Source of the DNA: Oceaniglobus roseus
GTDB lineage: Bacteria > Pseudomonadota > Alphaproteobacteria > Rhodobacterales > Rhodobacteraceae
Assembly (NCBI RefSeq): GCF_002869745.1
Contig: NZ_PNOS01000004.1
Location: 1 to 64,000 of the forward strand
DNA: 64,000 nt
Direction of reading: 5' to 3'
Made by a program: the position numbers and the translations under genes. Shown here piece after piece: positions 46,230-56,413 of the stretch. The notes under the pieces are model-generated. The model saw only the letters and a list, made by a program, of their open reading frames with translations, did not search any database and had not been told where the DNA came from. The number at the start of each line of letters is the position of its first letter. The first letter of the stretch is position 1.

Positions 46230-46429
46230 GCGAACTCGACCCGATCCGTCCCCCGGAAAGCCGCCGGTTCGCCCGCAGCGTCATCATCGGCGCCGCGGTT
46301 GTGCTGGGGTTGATCGCGAGCCTGTCCTGGTGGGACGGCGGCGCCTGGTGGCGGTTCGTCGTCGCGGCGCTGGTGTCGGGTGCGGTCGGCGCGGCGAACG
46401 CGCGGGCCTTCCTGAAGAAGCGGACGTGA
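46226..46429 (+). CDS. Small two-TM protein in suf operon
   Basis: A 67-aa protein from GTG (overlapping the sufB stop by GTGA) with two membrane spans: [19 protein letters not shown] and [19 protein letters not shown], and a basic tail FLKKRT. The family is unknown. Its overlap makes translation coupled to sufB. Confidence 0.7.
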   Translation: MSELDPIRPPESRRFARSVIIGAAVVLGLIASLSWWDGGAWWRFVVAALVSGAVGAANARAFLKKRT

Positions 46430-46436
46430 CGGGGTC

Positions 46437-47303
46437 GTGGGCAGGCTGTTCGACAGGGAGCGGGCGGAGGCCCTGATCGCGCTGCTGGCGCCCGCGCGGC
46501 GGACGCGGGTGGTCGAGGTGGGTGCGAACCCTATCAACGACAATCCCTATGGCGACCTGATGGAGATGGGCGCCTGCGAGGTCTGGGGGTTCGAGCCGGA
46601 GGAGCGGGCCTTCGCGCGGCTGACGCAGGGCGAGGGCAGGACCTATCTGCCGGTGGCGGTTGGCGACGGCTCGGAGGCGGTGTTCAATGTCTGCAGGTCG
46701 ATCTCGCTCTCGTCGCTGCTGAAGCCCGACCCGGCGACGGCGGCCTTCTTCCAGCGGCTCGCCAGTCCGACGCGGGTCGAGAAGGAGGTGCCGGTAAAGA
46801 CGGTGCGGCTGGACGACCTGGACGAGATCCCGGGGTTCGATCTGTTGAAGATCGACGTGCAAGGGGCTGAACTTCAGGTCTATTCCGGCGCGGCGGGGAA
46901 GCTGGCGGGATGTGCTGCGGTGATCACCGAGGTGGGGTTCGTGCCGCTTTATGTCGATCAGCCGCTGCTGGACGCGCAAATGGGGTTTCTGCGGCCGCTC
47001 GGGTTCGACCTGCACAAGTTCCTGTTCCTCAAGGCGTTCTCGCTGAGGGGGGGCATGAACACGCAGCTGAACAAGAAGGGGCACGCGAACCAGCTTCTGG
47101 ACGGGGACGCGGTGTTCCTGCGGTCGCTGCGCGCCCCGGACCGGATCGGCGACGAGGGGTTGAAGCACCTCGCGATCCTCGCCGATACGGTGATCGAGAG
47201 TTTCGACGTCGCCGTGCGCTGTCTCGACCTGCTGGTCGCGCGGGGTGCGGTGGAACAGGCGGCGGCACGGGCCTACGTGGACCGGCTGCCGGATCAGGGA
47301 TGA
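46437..47303 (+). CDS. FkbM-family methyltransferase
   Basis: A 288-aa SAM-dependent methyltransferase. Motif I is VVEVGANPIN, the FkbM core is LLKIDVQGAELQVYSGA, then ITEVGFVPLYVDQ. Starts at GTG 46437. FkbM enzymes methylate sugars or other hydroxyls; none is known in Fe-S assembly, so its place between sufB and sufC is odd. Ribosome site weak. Confidence 0.85.
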   Translation: MGRLFDRERAEALIALLAPARRTRVVEVGANPINDNPYGDLMEMGACEVWGFEPEERAFARLTQGEGRTYLPVAVGDGSEAVFNVCRSISLSSLLKPDPATAAFFQRLASPTRVEKEVPVKTVRLDDLDEIPGFDLLKIDVQGAELQVYSGAAGKLAGCAAVITEVGFVPLYVDQPLLDAQMGFLRPLGFDLHKFLFLKAFSLRGGMNTQLNKKGHANQLLDGDAVFLRSLRAPDRIGDEGLKHLAILADTVIESFDVAVRCLDLLVARGAVEQAAARAYVDRLPDQG

Positions 47304-47343
47304 GGCGGGCATACCCCGCGAGACGAGACAAGAGGATGGAAAG

Positions 47344-48098
<755 letters not shown>

Positions 48099-48099
<1 letters not shown>

Positions 48100-49382
48100 T
48101 GGCACTTCCCCAACCCAAAGCCGACGCGACCGCGGCGCGGACCGCCGCGCTGAGGATGCCCGAGGGCGCCAAGTGGGCGACCGCGGCGCGCGAGGAGGCC
48201 TTGTCGCGCGTCAACGCCATGGGTCTGCCCGGGCGGCGCGACGAATACTGGAAATGGACCCGGCCCGAGTCGCTGGTCGCCCCCGACGCACCCGAGGCGG
48301 CGGTGTTCGACGCGGGCGAGGCGCCGATCTTCGGCGAAATCGACAGCGTGAAGCTGGTCTTCGTCGACGGCGTGTTCGATCCGGCGCAATCCGACGACCC
48401 GTCCCTCGGCGGGGTCGAGATCGAGAGGCTGGGGGATGCGGCGGCGGCCGACATCCACTGGGCCAAGGACCTGTTTGGCGTCCTGGAGGCGCGGGGCCAG
48501 TCGCCGGTGCCGCGCACGCTTGCCGCGCTGAATACCGCTTTCGCGGCCGAAGGCGTGGTGATCCGCGCGACCGGCAAGGCCGAGAAGCCGGTGGCGCTGG
48601 TCTATCACCACGGCGCGGCCGCGTCGGACGCGATGGTGCACCACTGCATCCGCGTCGAATCCGGTGCCGCGCTGTCGGTGCTGGAAAGCGGTCCGGGCGC
48701 CTCGCGCTTCTCCAAGGTGATGGAGGTCGAGGTGGCCGACGGCGGGCGCTTCGACCACATCCGCGTGCAGGGGCGCGATCACGAGCGGCGGACGATGACC
48801 CATGTCTTCGCGCGGCTCGGCGCGGAGTCGGTGTTCAAGTCCTTCACGCTGACCATGAACGGAGTCCTGACGCGCAACGAATGCGTGATCGAGTTCACCG
48901 GCGACGAGGGCGTGGCCCATGTCGCGGGCGCCTCGGTCGGCGACGGCGACTTTCACCACGACGACACGGTGTTCATCACCCACGACGCGCTGGACTGCGA
49001 AAGCCGGCAGGTGTTCAAGAACGTGCTCAGGAACGGCGCCACGGGCGTGTTCCAGGGCAAGATCCTGGTGAAGGCCGGGGCGCAGAAGACGGACGGCTAC
49101 CAGATCAGCCAGGCGCTGCTCCTGGACGACGACAGCCAGTTCCTGGCCAAGCCCGAGCTCGAGATCTATGCCGACGACGTCGCCTGCTCCCACGGCTCGA
49201 CCACCGGGGCGATCGACGAGACGGCGCTGTTCTACCTGCGCTCGCGCGGGGTGCCGAAGGCGGCGGCCGAGGATCTGCTGGTGCTCTCCTTCCTCGCCGA
49301 GGCGATCGAGGAGATCGACGACCAGGGCATCGCGGCCGAGATCCTGTCCCGGCTCGAAGCCTGGCTGGCGCGACGGCGGTGA
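48099..49382 (+). CDS. sufD: Fe-S assembly protein SufD
   Basis: A 427-aa partner of SufB and SufC. The N-terminus is a helical region with GLPGRRDEYWKWTRP; the C-terminal beta-helix carries FKNVLRNGATGVFQGKILV, HGSTTGAIDETALFYLRSRG and VPKAAAEDLLVLSF, the SufD hallmark. The start ATGG overlaps the sufC stop. Confidence 0.95.
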
Positions 49383-49386
49383 GAGC

Positions 49387-49878
49387 ATGGCGCTGACCCG
49401 CGACATCGCAGCCTCCTACGTGCGGCCGGGCGCGGTCCTGCGCCGCCGCACGTCGGGTCCGGCGCGGGAGGACCGGGCGCTGGTGACGGTGATGCTGGCC
49501 TGCGGGCTGATCTTCGTCGCCCAGTGGCCGCGGCTGTCGCGCGAGGCCTTCCTCACGGGGCAGGAGCTGAACGGCCTGATGGCGGGCGCGCTGCTGGGCT
49601 GGCTCATCATCGCGCCGCTCTTCCTCTATGCGCTCGCCGCCCTGTCGCACCTGGTCGCGCGGCTGATGGGCGGGCGGGGCAGCTGGTTCGGCGCGCGGAT
49701 GGCGCTGTTCTGGGCGCTGCTCGCCGCCTCGCCGCTCTGGCTGCTCTGGGGGCTCGTCGCGGGTTTCCTGGGCGCGGGGGCGGCGCTGAACGCGACCGGG
49801 CTTGTCGCGCTCGGCGCCTTCCTTGCGATCTGGATCGCAGGACTGACGACGCTGGAGCGCGGGGAGACGGCGCAATGA
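49387..49878 (+). CDS. YIP1-like membrane protein 1
   Basis: A 163-aa protein with four predicted membrane segments (ALVTVMLACGLIFVAQW, LMAGALLGWLIIAPLFLYAL, MALFWALLAASPLWLLWGLV, GLVALGAFLAIWIAGLTTL). It is followed by a second such protein with an ATGA overlap. Both sit between sufD and sufS; the role in Fe-S assembly is unknown. Starts five bases after sufD. Confidence 0.78.
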   Translation: MALTRDIAASYVRPGAVLRRRTSGPAREDRALVTVMLACGLIFVAQWPRLSREAFLTGQELNGLMAGALLGWLIIAPLFLYALAALSHLVARLMGGRGSWFGARMALFWALLAASPLWLLWGLVAGFLGAGAALNATGLVALGAFLAIWIAGLTTLERGETAQ

Positions 49879-50471
49879 TGAACCTTTCGGTGCTGCTGCC
49901 CATGGCGGTGGAGACGCTGAAGGCGCCGCGCGAGATGGCCGAGCGGCTGATGGCGCTGAACCTCGGGCGCGACGTGCTGTGGCAGGCGCTGGCGCTGGTG
50001 GTCGTGCTGTCGATCCTGCTGGCCGAGATCACCAACGTCATCCTCCTTGCCGCCGGCATGGGCTCGCCCGAGGCGCCGGTCGGCTTCATCAGCCCGCTGA
50101 CCATCGGGATGATCCAGCTTTCGCTGCTGGTCATGGTCGTCTTCGCGATCTTCTGGGTCGGCCGGGCCTTCGGCGGCACCGGGCGGTTCCAGGACGGGTT
50201 GGTGCTGGTCGTCTGGCTTCAGTTCATCATGGTCTGCCTGCAGGTGGTGCAGACCCTCGCGATCCTGGTCCTGGCCCCGGTGGCCTGGGCGATCGGGATC
50301 CTGGGCCTGGTCGTCTTCATGTGGCTTCTGACGCATTTCATCGCGGCGGCGCACGGCTTCACCTCGCTCGGGCGGGTGTTCCTGACGATCGTCCTGGCGG
50401 GCTTCGGCTTCGCGTTCGGGCTGTCGCTTCTTCTGGCTCTGGTCGGGGTCTCGATCCCCGGAATGGTGTGA
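49875..50471 (+). CDS. YIP1-like membrane protein 2
   Basis: A 198-aa protein with about five membrane segments (VLWQALALVVVLSILLAEI, LTIGMIQLSLLVMVVFAIFW, VWLQFIMVCLQVVQTLAIL, GILGLVVFMWLLTHFIAAAH, IVLAGFGFAFGLSLLLALVG). The pattern TGRFQDGLVLVVWLQF is typical of YIP1-domain proteins. It overlaps the preceding gene by four bases and ends two bases before the sufS start. Confidence 0.8.
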   Translation: MMNLSVLLPMAVETLKAPREMAERLMALNLGRDVLWQALALVVVLSILLAEITNVILLAAGMGSPEAPVGFISPLTIGMIQLSLLVMVVFAIFWVGRAFGGTGRFQDGLVLVVWLQFIMVCLQVVQTLAILVLAPVAWAIGILGLVVFMWLLTHFIAAAHGFTSLGRVFLTIVLAGFGFAFGLSLLLALVGVSIPGMV

Positions 50472-50473
50472 CG

Positions 50474-51694
50474 ATGTACGACGTGAACACGGTGCGCGCG
50501 GATTTCCCGATCCTGTCACGCGAGGTCAACGGCCGGCCCCTGGTCTATCTCGACAACGGTGCCTCGGCCCAGAAGCCGCAGGTGGTGATCGACGCGGTGA
50601 CGCGCGCCTACTCGATGGAATATGCCAACGTCCACAGGGGCTTGCATTACCTTTCGAACCTCGCGACCGAACAGTACGAGGCGGTCCGCGGCAAGATCGC
50701 GCGATTCCTCAACGCCGCGAGCGAAGACGAGATCGTGATGAACACGGGCACCACCGAGGGGATCAACATGGTCGCCTACGGCTGGGCCATGCCGCGGATG
50801 GAGGCGGGGGACGAGATCGTGCTTTCGGTGATGGAGCACCATGCCAACATCGTTCCCTGGCACTTCCTGCGCGAACGGCAGGGCGTGGTGCTGAAATGGG
50901 TCGACGTGGACGAGACGGGCGCGCTCGACCCCGCCAAGGTGCTGGAGGCGATCGGGCCGAGGACGAAGCTCGTCGCCATCACCCACATGTCGAACGTGCT
51001 CGGCACCCGGGTGGACGTGAAGGCGATCTGCGCCGGCGCGCGGGAGCGGGGCGTGGCCACGCTGGTCGACGGTTCGCAGGCCGCGGTGCACGGGCCGGTG
51101 GACGTGCAGGACATCGGCTGCGACTTCTACCCGATCACGGGTCACAAGCTTTACGGCCCCTCGGGGTCGGGCGCGATCTATGTCCGGGCCGAGCGGATGG
51201 CCGAGATGCGCCCGTTCCTCGGCGGCGGCGACATGATCCGCGAGGTCCACAAGGACGCCATCACCTGGAACGACCCGCCGATGAAGTTCGAGGCCGGCAC
51301 GCCGGGCATCGTCCAGCAGATCGGCCTCGGCGTCGCGCTCGACTACATGACCGGGCTCGGGATGGAGAACATCGCCGCCCACGAGGCCGACCTGCGCGAT
51401 TACGCCCAGTCGCGGCTCTCGGGGCTGAACTGGTTGCAGGTGCAGGGACATGCGCCGGGCAAGGGGGCGATCTTCTCGTTCACGCTGGACGGGCCGGCCC
51501 ATGCCCACGACATCTCGACCGTGCTCGACAAGAAGGGTGTCGCGGTCAGGGCCGGGCAGCACTGCACCGGGCCGCTGATGGATCACCTCGGGCTGAACGC
51601 GACATGCCGCGCCTCCTTCGGCCTCTACAACACCCGCGCCGAGGTCGACGCCCTGGTCGAGGCGCTGGAGTTCTGCCACGAGCTCTTTGCCTGA
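50474..51694 (+). CDS. sufS: Cysteine desulfurase SufS
   Basis: A 406-aa PLP-dependent class II desulfurase. FPILSREVNGRPLVYLDNGA at the N-terminus, the PLP Lys in YPITGHKLYGPSG and the catalytic Cys in AGQHCTGPLMD. The length is normal for SufS. It ends the isc-suf operon; a second desulfurase gene lies at the operon start. No SufE or SufT gene is present in the window. Confidence 0.95.
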   Translation: MYDVNTVRADFPILSREVNGRPLVYLDNGASAQKPQVVIDAVTRAYSMEYANVHRGLHYLSNLATEQYEAVRGKIARFLNAASEDEIVMNTGTTEGINMVAYGWAMPRMEAGDEIVLSVMEHHANIVPWHFLRERQGVVLKWVDVDETGALDPAKVLEAIGPRTKLVAITHMSNVLGTRVDVKAICAGARERGVATLVDGSQAAVHGPVDVQDIGCDFYPITGHKLYGPSGSGAIYVRAERMAEMRPFLGGGDMIREVHKDAITWNDPPMKFEAGTPGIVQQIGLGVALDYMTGLGMENIAAHEADLRDYAQSRLSGLNWLQVQGHAPGKGAIFSFTLDGPAHAHDISTVLDKKGVAVRAGQHCTGPLMDHLGLNATCRASFGLYNTRAEVDALVEALEFCHELFA

Positions 51695-51695
51695 A

Positions 51696-51720
51696 GCCCC
51701 CCGATTTCCGTTGCGGGGGC
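51696..51720 (+). terminator. Weak hairpin after sufS
   Basis: GCCCCC/GGGGGC stem with a 13-base loop directly after the sufS stop, no U-tract. May end the isc-suf transcript. Confidence 0.3.
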
Positions 51721-51749
51721 CGACGGGGCAGACTATAGAACCCCGGCAC

Positions 51750-51826
51750 GGACCCATAGCTCAGCTGGATAGAGCGCTGCCCTCCGAAGGCAGAGGCCTC
51801 AGGTTCGAATCCTGATGGGTCCGCCA
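51750..51826 (+). tRNA. tRNA-Arg (anticodon CCG)
   Basis: A 77-nt cloverleaf. The acceptor stem GGACCCA pairs with TGGGTCC, followed by G and an encoded CCA at 51824-51826. The anticodon stem CTGCC/GGCAG encloses the loop CTCCGAA with anticodon CCG at 51784-51786, reading codon CGG. The T-arm is TCAGG-TTCGAAT-CCTGA. Located after the suf operon; no integrase or repeated 3' end is seen nearby. Confidence 0.97.
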
Positions 51827-52156
51827 CAAGATCAGATGATTGCGGCAGTTCGGGTGCTTCTCGGCTCGGTCCGGGGATGCCGAGGGGAATCCTCGCTCTC
51901 TCCAGACGCTGCGCGACCACCGGGCCCGGCGCAAAGTGCCTGGCGAGTTGCACCGCCCTGTGGGCTCGACGTCCACTCCTGGCAACGCGGTCAAGGCTCG
52001 CGCGTGGTTCTCGGAGCGGTCTGGGACTGACGTTCCGCCATCGCCCCCCGGCCATCCGGTCCGGCGACCTGCACGCGCCGCTTGACAGGAAAGCGGGACC
52101 GCGACAACGCTGCCTGACGTGGGTCGCTCCGACAGTCACGACGGAGGGCCCTTTCC
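51827..52156. other. 330-bp spacer after tRNA-Arg, no gene supported
   Basis: It holds a TTGACA at 52082-52087 that could be the -35 of the RTX gene, but no good -10 follows. No RNA gene, repeat of the tRNA end, or recognised element seen. Confidence 0.5.
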
Positions 52157-54277
52157 ATGCCAGATGCGGTCGTCGACATCGTGGCGCTCAGCGCGCGCAC
52201 GGTGCATGAAGGCGAGGGCATCGCCTTCGACGTGATCGTCAGCGGGTTGACGCCCGGCGTCACCAACTGGTCGTGGCAGCTCGCAGGGCTCGATGCCGAT
52301 TTCATGTCCGATGACGGAGGTCCGCTGGGGCGGAGCGGGCAGATCGTGACGGTCGCGGGCGGTCCGACGGAGGTCGTCATCCCGATCCGCTTTTCCGCGG
52401 CCCTCGATTTCCTCGCGGAGCCGAGCGAGGCCCACCGGATCGACGTCTCGGTCAGCAACGCCACCGTCCAGCCCGGTCCGGGCGTGGTCCCGCTGCACGA
52501 CCCGAGCTCCGCCAGGGTCGCCATCACGGTCCGCGACACGGTGCCGCTTCCGGGGGGCGACCTGATCCTCGGCGACGCGCGGGTGGGGGCGCCCCTGACG
52601 GTCGACCTCGCGGCGCTGGACGCGCTGATCGGGGATGCACCGCGCAGCTATTCCTGGCTGTCGGTGACCCGGGACAACGCGATCCTGAACGAGGTGGTCG
52701 ATACCTACATCCCCGGTCGCTTGCACGACGGCGAGCAGATCGCGCTCGGCATCACCTATGTCACGGCCGACGGCCTGACCCGGCAGATCCTGAGCGCCCC
52801 GACCGAACCGGTCGTCATTCTCTCGGCACCCGCGCAGGGCCATCCGCGGATATGGGGCGAGGCGCGGCCGGGCGAAGTGCTGCGCCCCGACCTCTCCGAC
52901 GTCTCGGATCCCGACGGCATCGCCGGCCCCGAGGTCGTGACCTGGTTCGTGGACGGCCGGCCCCGCTCTGCCGAGGACGTCTTCCACGTGTACGAATCCC
53001 ATCTCGGGGCCGAGATCCGCCTGCGCTACAGCTTCGTCGACGGGGCCGGGAACACCGAGACGGTCTGGTCCACGCCGGTCGAGGTCTACCACATCCCTTC
53101 GGTCCGCTTCTTCGGGACCGCGGCCGACGAGACTGTTCGCGGCGACGACTGGCACGACCGGATCCTCGGCGGCGGCGGCCAGGATCTCCTGTTCGGCCTC
53201 GAGGGGCGCGACACGCTGCTGGGCGAGACGGGCGACGACACTCTGCTCGGCGGCGACGACGACGACCGCCTCGACGGTGGCGGCGGGAACGACCGGCTGC
53301 TGGGCGAGGCGGGCAACGACACGCTGCTCGGCGGCGGCGGCGACGATCAGGCTGACGGCGGCCTGGGAGACGACCTGCTGCGCGGCCACGGCGGCGACGA
53401 CATCCTGCGCGGCGGTGCCGGGGCGGACACCCTGATCGGAGGCACCGGCAACGACGTCCTCAGCGTGACGGCGGGCGCCAACCAGCTGCTTGGGCAGGCC
53501 GGGGACGACACGCTTCGGGGCGGCGGGAACGGCGATACGATCCTCGGAGGACTCGACAACGACGCGATCAACGGTTTCGCCGCGGCAGACCTGCTTCTGG
53601 GCGGGGCGGGCAACGACACCATCCGGGGCGCCACGGGTTGGGACAGCCTCGACGGCGGGCAGGGCGACGACCTGCTGCTTGGCGGCAGCGACGAGGACAC
53701 GCTGCGCGGTGGCGACGGGAACGACAGGCTGTTCGGGGAGGGCGGTGACGATCTGCTGCTCGGCGGACCCGGCACCGACATTCTTTCGGGCGGCGGCGGC
53801 GACGACAGCCTGGAGGGCGGCAACGACGCGGATACGCTCCTCGGCGGCGCGATGCAGGACATCCTCTCCGGCGGCGCCGGCGACGATATGCTGAACGGCG
53901 AGAACGGGCGCGATACCCTGGTCGGCGGAAGCGGCGCCGACACGCTTCGCGGCGGCGACGGGGACGATGTCCTGTACGGCGACACCGGCGACGACATCCT
54001 GCAGGGCGGCGCGGGCATCGACGCCTTCGTCTTTCCCGAACGGCGCCCGGGCGAGGTCGACGTCATCCTCGACTGCACGCTCGGCAGCGCCGGCGACGTC
54101 GTCGTCTTCGGCAACTTCTCCGACGCCGAGTTCGCGGGCTCCTACGTCGAGCAGGAGGGCAACGACCTAGCGCCGCTCTGGACCGACCTCGTCTCGAACG
54201 GCCACCGGATCCGGTTCATGGGGCTCAGCGCCGAGCAGGTGCTGCACGAGGTCTGGTTCGAGTTCTACGATTTCTGA
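52157..54277 (+). CDS. RTX calcium-binding repeat protein, probable type I secretion substrate
   Basis: A 706-aa protein. Residues 1 to about 315 have no recognised domain and no Sec signal. From about 320 to 630 there are many nonapeptide RTX repeats of the GGxGxDxLx type ([30 protein letters not shown]), which bind Ca2+ as parallel beta rolls. The C-terminal [15 protein letters not shown] and the acidic hydrophobic end FEFYDF are typical of type I export signals. GGAGG precedes the ATG. No transporter genes are nearby; exact role unknown. Confidence 0.9.
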   Translation: MPDAVVDIVALSARTVHEGEGIAFDVIVSGLTPGVTNWSWQLAGLDADFMSDDGGPLGRSGQIVTVAGGPTEVVIPIRFSAALDFLAEPSEAHRIDVSVSNATVQPGPGVVPLHDPSSARVAITVRDTVPLPGGDLILGDARVGAPLTVDLAALDALIGDAPRSYSWLSVTRDNAILNEVVDTYIPGRLHDGEQIALGITYVTADGLTRQILSAPTEPVVILSAPAQGHPRIWGEARPGEVLRPDLSDVSDPDGIAGPEVVTWFVDGRPRSAEDVFHVYESHLGAEIRLRYSFVDGAGNTETVWSTPVEVYHIPSVRFFGTAADETVRGDDWHDRILGGGGQDLLFGLEGRDTLLGETGDDTLLGGDDDDRLDGGGGNDRLLGEAGNDTLLGGGGDDQADGGLGDDLLRGHGGDDILRGGAGADTLIGGTGNDVLSVTAGANQLLGQAGDDTLRGGGNGDTILGGLDNDAINGFAAADLLLGGAGNDTIRGATGWDSLDGGQGDDLLLGGSDEDTLRGGDGNDRLFGEGGDDLLLGGPGTDILSGGGGDDSLEGGNDADTLLGGAMQDILSGGAGDDMLNGENGRDTLVGGSGADTLRGGDGDDVLYGDTGDDILQGGAGIDAFVFPERRPGEVDVILDCTLGSAGDVVVFGNFSDAEFAGSYVEQEGNDLAPLWTDLVSNGHRIRFMGLSAEQVLHEVWFEFYDF

Positions 54278-54535
54278 GGCCGGCGCGGCCCGCGGTCTTG
54301 TTTGGCACCGTCCTCAGGCACCGCGTCGTCTTGCATCACATGGATCGGCGGAGTCCCGATGGGTTGGCCGCATCTCCCGTGCCGCAACATTGCGATACCC
54401 GGCCGTGTCGATCTCGTGCGCTCCGGCGAGGGTCCGGATTACCGGACTGTGCCGCGGGGGGTCTTCCCGGCATGATCCTCCGATCCCGGCGCCGCACCGC
54501 GAGGGCGCCCATTCCGGACGAATAAGGAGATCGCC
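54278..54535. other. 258-bp spacer before Hcp-like gene
   Basis: It holds a small GTCCGG-ATTA-CCGGAC hairpin near 54434 and a strong AAGGAG ribosome site for the next gene. No gene supported. Confidence 0.5.
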
Positions 54536-54910
54536 ATGCCTGTCTACATGAAGATCGGTGACATCGACGGGGAGAGCAGGGACAGCGCCCACAAGCAGTG
54601 GACGGTGATCCAGAGCCTCGGGGACAGCGCGCGCACCGTGCTCGACCACGATCACAAGGACTGGTGCGACATCGCCACCATGGGCCAGGCGGTCGACGAG
54701 GACGGCGACCGCTTTGTCTTCTTCGGCATCGACCTCGATGGCGACGGCAGGGTCGACGGCACCCTCTCGGCCGAAATCGGCACGGCCCGCGACGGACAGG
54801 TGCCGCTGGAGGATCTGTCCCTGAATTTCGAGAAGATCGACTGGACCTACTCGGACGGCGGATGGAACGCCGGCGACGTCATGTCCTTCACCGAGGTCGA
54901 ATGGACCTGA
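54536..54910 (+). CDS. Small Hcp-like protein with EF-hand-like loop
   Basis: A 124-aa acidic protein. The start YMKIGDIDGESRDSAHKQWT matches the N-terminal strand of type VI secretion Hcp (KIGDIKGESKDKxH), and VPLEDLSLNFEKIDWTY resembles the C-terminal strand of Hcp. The middle is short and contains IDLDGDGRVDG, a Ca-binding EF-hand-like/dockerin-like loop not usual for Hcp. Hcp is normally about 160 aa. No other type VI genes are in the window. AAGGAG precedes the ATG. It lies downstream of the RTX gene, so both may bind calcium outside the cell. Confidence 0.6.
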   Translation: MPVYMKIGDIDGESRDSAHKQWTVIQSLGDSARTVLDHDHKDWCDIATMGQAVDEDGDRFVFFGIDLDGDGRVDGTLSAEIGTARDGQVPLEDLSLNFEKIDWTYSDGGWNAGDVMSFTEVEWT

Positions 54911-55033
54911 TGCGGCAGGCCGCCGGCCCCGCAGACGGGACGTGAGACAGCGCGTCGCACCCGGATCCGGGGCGGCGCGTTGATTGTGGAGGCCCCCGCG
55001 ATATGTCGCCCCGCACAGGCAGAGAGGTGCGAC

Positions 55034-56356
55034 ATGGCGATGGATCAGTCGGGGGGACGGCCGCTTGCGGTGCCCTCGGGGCGCATCGCGCGGCTGGCGC
55101 GGCTTGGCTCCATGGTCGGGGGAATTGCGGGCGACGTGGCGTGGAACGGGGCGCGCAGCCTTGCCCGCGGGCAGCGGCCCGGGTTCCGCAGACTGCTGAT
55201 GACCCCCGCCAACGCGCGCCGCTTCGCCGACGACCTTGCGCGGATGCGCGGCGCGGCAATGAAAATCGGCCAGCTGATCTCGATGGACACCGGCGATGTG
55301 CTGCCGCCGGAGCTGGCCGAGGTGCTGGCCCGGCTGCGCAACGACGCCCATTTCATGCCGCCCGCACAGCTGAAGCGCGTGCTCGACGCCGAGTGGGGGA
55401 CGGAGTGGCGGCGGGCCTTCGCGCGGTTCGATGTCCGACCCATGGCCGCGGCCTCGATCGGGCAGGTGCACCGCGCGCAGCTGAAGGACGGGCGCGACCT
55501 TGCGGTGAAGGTGCAGTATCCCGGCGTCGCGCGGAGCATCGACAGCGACGTGAGCAACGTCGCGGCCCTGGTCCGCATGGCCGGGCTGGTGCCCGAGGGG
55601 TTCGACCTTGCGCCCTATCTCGCCGAGGCGCGGCGCCAGCTGCACGAGGAGACGGACTATCTGGCCGAGGCCGCGCAGATGACGCGGTTCGGCGCGCTTT
55701 TGGCGGGCGATCCGGCCTTCGCGGTGCCGCAGTGCCATGCGGACTGGTCGACGCCGCGGGTGCTGGCGATGTCCTTCGCGCCGGGCGAGCCGATCGAATC
55801 GGTCGCCGCCCGCGACCCGGCGACCCGCGAGCGGGTCACGGGCGACCTCGTCGGACTGGTTCTGCGCGAGCTGTTCGACTTCGGACTGATGCAGACCGAC
55901 CCGAACTTCGCAAACTACCGCTTCGATCCGGCGAGCGGGCGGATCGTGCTGCTGGACTTCGGCGCGACCCGGGCCTTCGGCGCCGACACCGTCGCCGCCT
56001 GTCGGCAGATGATGGCGGCGGGGCTGGCGGACGACGCGCCGGGCATCGCCGCGGCGGCGGAGGCGATCGGGGTGCTCGGGCCCGCCGTCGCGCCGCGCCA
56101 CCGGTCGCGGATCCTCGCCATGATCGGGATGGTGTTCGACGAGCTGCGCGGCGAGGGGCCGTTCGATTTCACCGATACCGCGCTGACCGGGCGGATGCGG
56201 CAGGAAGGGATCGCCCTGGCCGAGGACGGCTTCGTCCCGCCGCCGCTGCCTATGGACGTGCTCTATCTCCAGCGCAAGCTCGGGGGGATGTTCCTGCTGG
56301 GCGCCCGGCTGGGCGCGCGGGTGGCGGTCCGCCCGATGCTGGAGGCTCGCCTGTGA
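55034..56356 (+). CDS. ABC1/AarF/UbiB-like atypical kinase
   Basis: A 440-aa protein of the ABC1 (ADCK/UbiB) kinase-like family. The KxGQ motif is AAMKIGQLISMD, the Ala-rich loop MAAASIGQVHRAQL, the Lys motif AVKVQYPGVA, ETDYLAEA, then QTDPNFANY and LLDFGATR. UbiB aids ubiquinone synthesis. Start ATG 55034. A UbiG-like methyltransferase follows 57 bp later, suggesting a quinone-related pair; whether this is the housekeeping UbiB is unclear. Confidence 0.9.
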   Translation: MAMDQSGGRPLAVPSGRIARLARLGSMVGGIAGDVAWNGARSLARGQRPGFRRLLMTPANARRFADDLARMRGAAMKIGQLISMDTGDVLPPELAEVLARLRNDAHFMPPAQLKRVLDAEWGTEWRRAFARFDVRPMAAASIGQVHRAQLKDGRDLAVKVQYPGVARSIDSDVSNVAALVRMAGLVPEGFDLAPYLAEARRQLHEETDYLAEAAQMTRFGALLAGDPAFAVPQCHADWSTPRVLAMSFAPGEPIESVAARDPATRERVTGDLVGLVLRELFDFGLMQTDPNFANYRFDPASGRIVLLDFGATRAFGADTVAACRQMMAAGLADDAPGIAAAAEAIGVLGPAVAPRHRSRILAMIGMVFDELRGEGPFDFTDTALTGRMRQEGIALAEDGFVPPPLPMDVLYLQRKLGGMFLLGARLGARVAVRPMLEARL

Positions 56357-56413
56357 GCGCGGCGCCCGTCCAGCCGGCGGTCCCGTCGGCGGTCACGAGC
56401 GACGGAGACGCCC

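Noticed and set aside
51827-52156. Possible integration site after tRNA-Arg
   Set aside because: No direct repeat of the tRNA 3' end and no integrase in the window.
53101-54040. DNA repeats that could be read as a repeat array or CRISPR
   Set aside because: They are in-frame codons for RTX calcium repeats with no spacers of constant length.
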